The position numbers and the translations under genes are program-made. Under the pieces are notes generated by a model. The model was not told the DNA's origin, did no database searches, and saw only the letters and a program-made list of their open reading frames with translations. Of a DNA stretch of 64,000 nucleotides, positions 61,374 through 64,000 are shown piece by piece; position 1 is the first letter of the stretch, and every line of letters starts with the position of its first letter. Source of the DNA: Paenibacillus sp. Lineage in GTDB: Bacteria > Bacteroidota > Bacteroidia > Bacteroidales > Muribaculaceae. The stretch is taken from contig JAMPHR010000004.1 of the NCBI GenBank assembly GCA_023663345.1, positions 179,326-243,325 of the forward strand, read 5' to 3'.

Positions 61374-63548
61374 TCAGTTACCCATCTCGGAGACAAACTT
61401 GATATGGGCGAGGCGGATCTCATCCTCGGTGAAATCGGAACCGAACTCCCGATAAGCCTCATTCAGATCATCGGTCTCGGAGTCCTTGAAGAACTCGAAG
61501 AGTTCCTCCTGCGAATCCTCGTCAATGATCTCATTGATGTAATAATTGATGTTGATTTTGGTGCCTGAATACACTATAGCCTCGATCTCGTCGATCAGCT
61601 CGCTGAACTCGAGACCCTTGGAATGTGCTATCTCGGGCAGAGGTATCTTGCGGTCGATAAGCGTGATGATATAGAGCTTGGTCGAGTTCTTGTCGGGCAC
61701 ACTGCGCACCCTCAGATCCTCGGGACGGTCTATCTCATTATCCTCCACATGACGCTTGATAAGCTTTATGAAATCGGCTCCATATCTCTTGGCCTTGCCT
61801 ATGCCCACGCCGGGTATATTCTGAAGTTCCTCAATAGAGATAGGATATGTGGTGGCCATCGCCTCGAGCGACGGATCCTGGAATATCACGTAGGGAGGCA
61901 GGCCCAACTGCTTGGCCACCTTCTTGCGCAGATCCTTGAGTATACTGTAAAGCTCGGTATCGGCGGCACATGATGCTCCGCTCTTCACCATCTCGGGTTC
62001 CGGCTCATCGGAGAAATCCGAATCCTCGACCACCTTGAATGATACCGGCGAATTCAGATACTTCTTACCCTTGGCCGTGATGGAAAGAGTGCCGTAGTTC
62101 TCGATATCGCGCTCGAGATACCCCATCTGGGTAGCCTGGCGTATCACCGCACTTATCAGGCGCTCATCGGCACCTTTCTCGCATCCGAACACTTCGAGCT
62201 CGTCATGCTCATACGATTTTACCATTGGGGTGGAACGTCCGAGCACGACGTCACTCACATAATCAGCCTTGAATTTTTCCTTAAGCGCAATCACAGTTTC
62301 TAACACTGCGCATAAATCGTCTTTAGCTTCCACTTTTTTCTTTGGATTTAAGCAATTGTCGCAATTTTGACAGTTGTCTTCGTGAAATTGTTCACCAAAA
62401 TAGAAAAGGAGAGAACGCCTGCGGCAAGAACTTGCCTCGGCATAGCTTTGAGTTTCGATTAATAATTGTCGTCCGATCTCCTGTTCAGCCACCGGCTTGC
62501 CCTGCATGAATTTCTCCATCTTCTGGAGATCCTTGGCAGAATAGAACGTGATACAGTGTCCCTCGCCACCGTCACGGCCGGCACGACCGGTCTCCTGGTA
62601 GTAACCTTCGAGCGACTTGGGCATATCGTAATGTATCACAAACCTCACATCAGGCTTATCTATGCCCATGCCGAATGCAATCGTAGCCACTATGACATCC
62701 ACCTTTTCAAGCAGAAAGGCATCCTGATTGGCACTGCGAGTGGCGGCATCCATTCCGGCATGATAAGGCAGAGCCTTTATATCGTTCACCCTCAACATCT
62801 CGGCAAGTTCCTCGACCCGCTTGCGGCTCAGGCAGTATATTATACCGCTCTTGCCTGAATTGGCTTTGATGAACTTGATGATATCCTTGTCAATGGAGGC
62901 CGTCTTGGGACGTATCTCATAGTAGAGGTTCGGACGGTTGAACGATGACTTATACACCACGGCATCAGCCATCCCGAGGCTCTTCTGGATATCATTCTGC
63001 ACCTTGGGGGTGGCAGTTGCGGTGAGAGCTATCACAGGGCGCACCTCTATCTCATTGATTATGGGACGTATCCTGCGGTATTCCGGGCGGAAATCATGGC
63101 CCCACTCCGATATACAGTGAGCCTCGTCCACGGCATAGAATGAAATCTTCACCGTCTTGAGGAACTCAATGTTCTCCTCCTTGGTCAGAGACTCGGGCGC
63201 CACGTAGAGCAGCTTGGTGAGTCCAGCCCTGATATCCCCTTTCACAGCATCAATCGCCGAACGGTTGAGTGATGAGTTAAGGAAATGAGCCACATGGTCG
63301 GCCTCGCTGAAATGGCGTATGGCATCGACCTGGTTCTTCATCAGCGCTATGAGCGGTGAAATCACTATGGCCGTCCCCTCCATCATCAGGGCGGGGAGCT
63401 GATAGCATAGGGATTTTCCTCCTCCTGTGGGCATCAGTACGAATACATCGTGCCCGTCGAGGAGACTGCTCATTATGGCTTCCTGGTTGCCCTTGAAGGA
63501 GTCGAAGCCGAAGTGTTTTTTGAGCGCAGCGTGAAGACTGTGATTCAT
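61374..63548 (-). CDS. recQ: ATP-dependent DNA helicase RecQ
   Basis: A 724-residue helicase. Helicase motifs are GGGKSLCYQLPAL (Walker A), VDEAHCISEWGHDFRPEYR (DEAH) and QETGRAGRDG (motif VI). The zinc site is CRRRSLLFYFGEQ..CQNCDNC, followed by the winged-helix RQC domain and an HRDC domain (PPYVIFQDPSLEAMA, IPGVGIGKAKRYG). About 100 acidic residues extend beyond the HRDC domain, making the protein longer than E. coli RecQ. It unwinds recombination and replication intermediates. Confidence 0.95.
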   Translation of the reverse strand: MNHSLHAALKKHFGFDSFKGNQEAIMSSLLDGHDVFVLMPTGGGKSLCYQLPALMMEGTAIVISPLIALMKNQVDAIRHFSEADHVAHFLNSSLNRSAIDAVKGDIRAGLTKLLYVAPESLTKEENIEFLKTVKISFYAVDEAHCISEWGHDFRPEYRRIRPIINEIEVRPVIALTATATPKVQNDIQKSLGMADAVVYKSSFNRPNLYYEIRPKTASIDKDIIKFIKANSGKSGIIYCLSRKRVEELAEMLRVNDIKALPYHAGMDAATRSANQDAFLLEKVDVIVATIAFGMGIDKPDVRFVIHYDMPKSLEGYYQETGRAGRDGGEGHCITFYSAKDLQKMEKFMQGKPVAEQEIGRQLLIETQSYAEASSCRRRSLLFYFGEQFHEDNCQNCDNCLNPKKKVEAKDDLCAVLETVIALKEKFKADYVSDVVLGRSTPMVKSYEHDELEVFGCEKGADERLISAVIRQATQMGYLERDIENYGTLSITAKGKKYLNSPVSFKVVEDSDFSDEPEPEMVKSGASCAADTELYSILKDLRKKVAKQLGLPPYVIFQDPSLEAMATTYPISIEELQNIPGVGIGKAKRYGADFIKLIKRHVEDNEIDRPEDLRVRSVPDKNSTKLYIITLIDRKIPLPEIAHSKGLEFSELIDEIEAIVYSGTKININYYINEIIDEDSQEELFEFFKDSETDDLNEAYREFGSDFTEDEIRLAHIKFVSEMGN

Positions 63549-63618
63549 GGATATGGAGGTGGTGTTGAGAGATGAGGCTACATTTTGTGTTAAGGTGATC
63601 AGGAGATTTTGACCGGGC

Positions 63619-64000
63619 TCAGCCTATATAGGCTTTCTTGATCTTTTCCTCGGCATACTGCCTGGTGATCACAAGCTCGTCAATCTTTTTGGACGGGGTT
63701 TCAAACATCGGATCTATCATGATCGTCTCTACAATGGTGCGGAGGCCTCGGGCTCCCAGCTTGTATTCGATAGCCTTGTCGACAATGAATTCAAGAGTAT
63801 CGGGGGCAAACGTAAGCTTCACGCCGTCCATTGCAAACAGCTTCTCATACTGGCGTATGATAGCGTTCTTAGGCTCGGTAAGCACTTTGAGCAACGCATC
63901 ACGGTCGAGCGGATCGAGATGCACCAGCACAGGCAATCGGCCTATTATCTCAGGGATGAGACCAAAGGACTTGAGGTCCTGAGGAGCGATATATTTCAGA
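63619..64000 (-). CDS. clpX: ClpX, C-terminal part (gene runs off the right edge)
   Basis: The last roughly 126 residues of the AAA+ unfoldase subunit of ClpXP. The frame is open to the window edge and reads KYIAPQDLKSFGLIPEIIGRLPVLVHLDPLDRDALL; GLIPEIIGRLPV contains the sensor-2 region precursor and ARGLRTIVETIM is the sensor-2 motif. The stop is at 63619. The N-terminal zinc finger and Walker motifs lie outside the window. Confidence 0.94.
   Translation of the reverse strand, partial: LKYIAPQDLKSFGLIPEIIGRLPVLVHLDPLDRDALLKVLTEPKNAIIRQYEKLFAMDGVKLTFAPDTLEFIVDKAIEYKLGARGLRTIVETIMIDPMFETPSKKIDELVITRQYAEEKIKKAYIG

Overview
The window is a gene-dense, mostly housekeeping stretch of a Bacteroidales chromosome. 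The evidence is a SprA translocon protein of the type 9 secretion system, an RprX/RprY-type two-component pair, an nqrABCDEF operon, a TonB-ExbB-ExbD-ExbD cluster, and many promoters of the Bacteroidetes form TTTG-N19/20-TAnnTTTG. A gut Muribaculaceae-like member is my best guess from the moderate GC content and gene repertoire, but that family assignment is inference.

Layout. 1-385 is non-coding and rich in short repeats. 386-4134 holds an outer-membrane barrel, a secreted C1B peptidase, an unnamed ATP-grasp-like protein and RuvA. 4207-11601 is the giant sprA. On the minus strand, 11606-15476 runs aroE, a YeiH-type transporter and a ComEC-like protein. 15710-22623 is a complete tripartite ABC efflux operon (ATPase, two permeases, adaptor, TolC-like channel) ending in a PAP2 phosphatase fused to a probable barrel. 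22759-25926 (minus) is a galactose operon: mutarotase, nucleotidyltransferase, galactokinase. 26066-31932 (minus) is the rod-shape cluster mreB-mreC-mreD-mrdA-rodA, preceded by purH. 33722-36304 (minus) has a SulP transporter and an EamA permease. 36548-38755 is rprX-rprY. 39056-42317 (minus) is exbB-exbD-exbD-tonB. 42805-48779 is nqrA-F.

The second part is more mixed. A GNAT acetyltransferase (48906-49415) has a 201-bp foldback element between its start codon and its probable promoter. It is followed by a small membrane ORF, recO, and rpsT between two identical tRNA-Glu genes. 51530-56973 is a heavy-metal RND efflux operon (adaptor, pump, channel). Then come a HAD phosphatase, a TrpB2-type tryptophan synthase beta chain, a type II NADH dehydrogenase, ftsE, recQ, and the 3' part of clpX, which runs off the right edge.

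Together the genes cover envelope building and energisation: Nqr makes a sodium gradient, NDH-2 feeds quinone, TonB/ExbBD energises the outer membrane, Mre/RodA/PBP2 shape the wall, and SprA exports proteins. No complete prophage, CRISPR array, integrase or transposase gene was seen. The most unusual signals are the foldback element next to the GNAT gene, the missing AUG of sprA, the galactose operon with a nucleotidyltransferase but no GalT, the unnamed ATP-grasp-like protein, the repeated TGTTAA sites in front of rprX, and the duplicated tRNA-Glu around rpsT.
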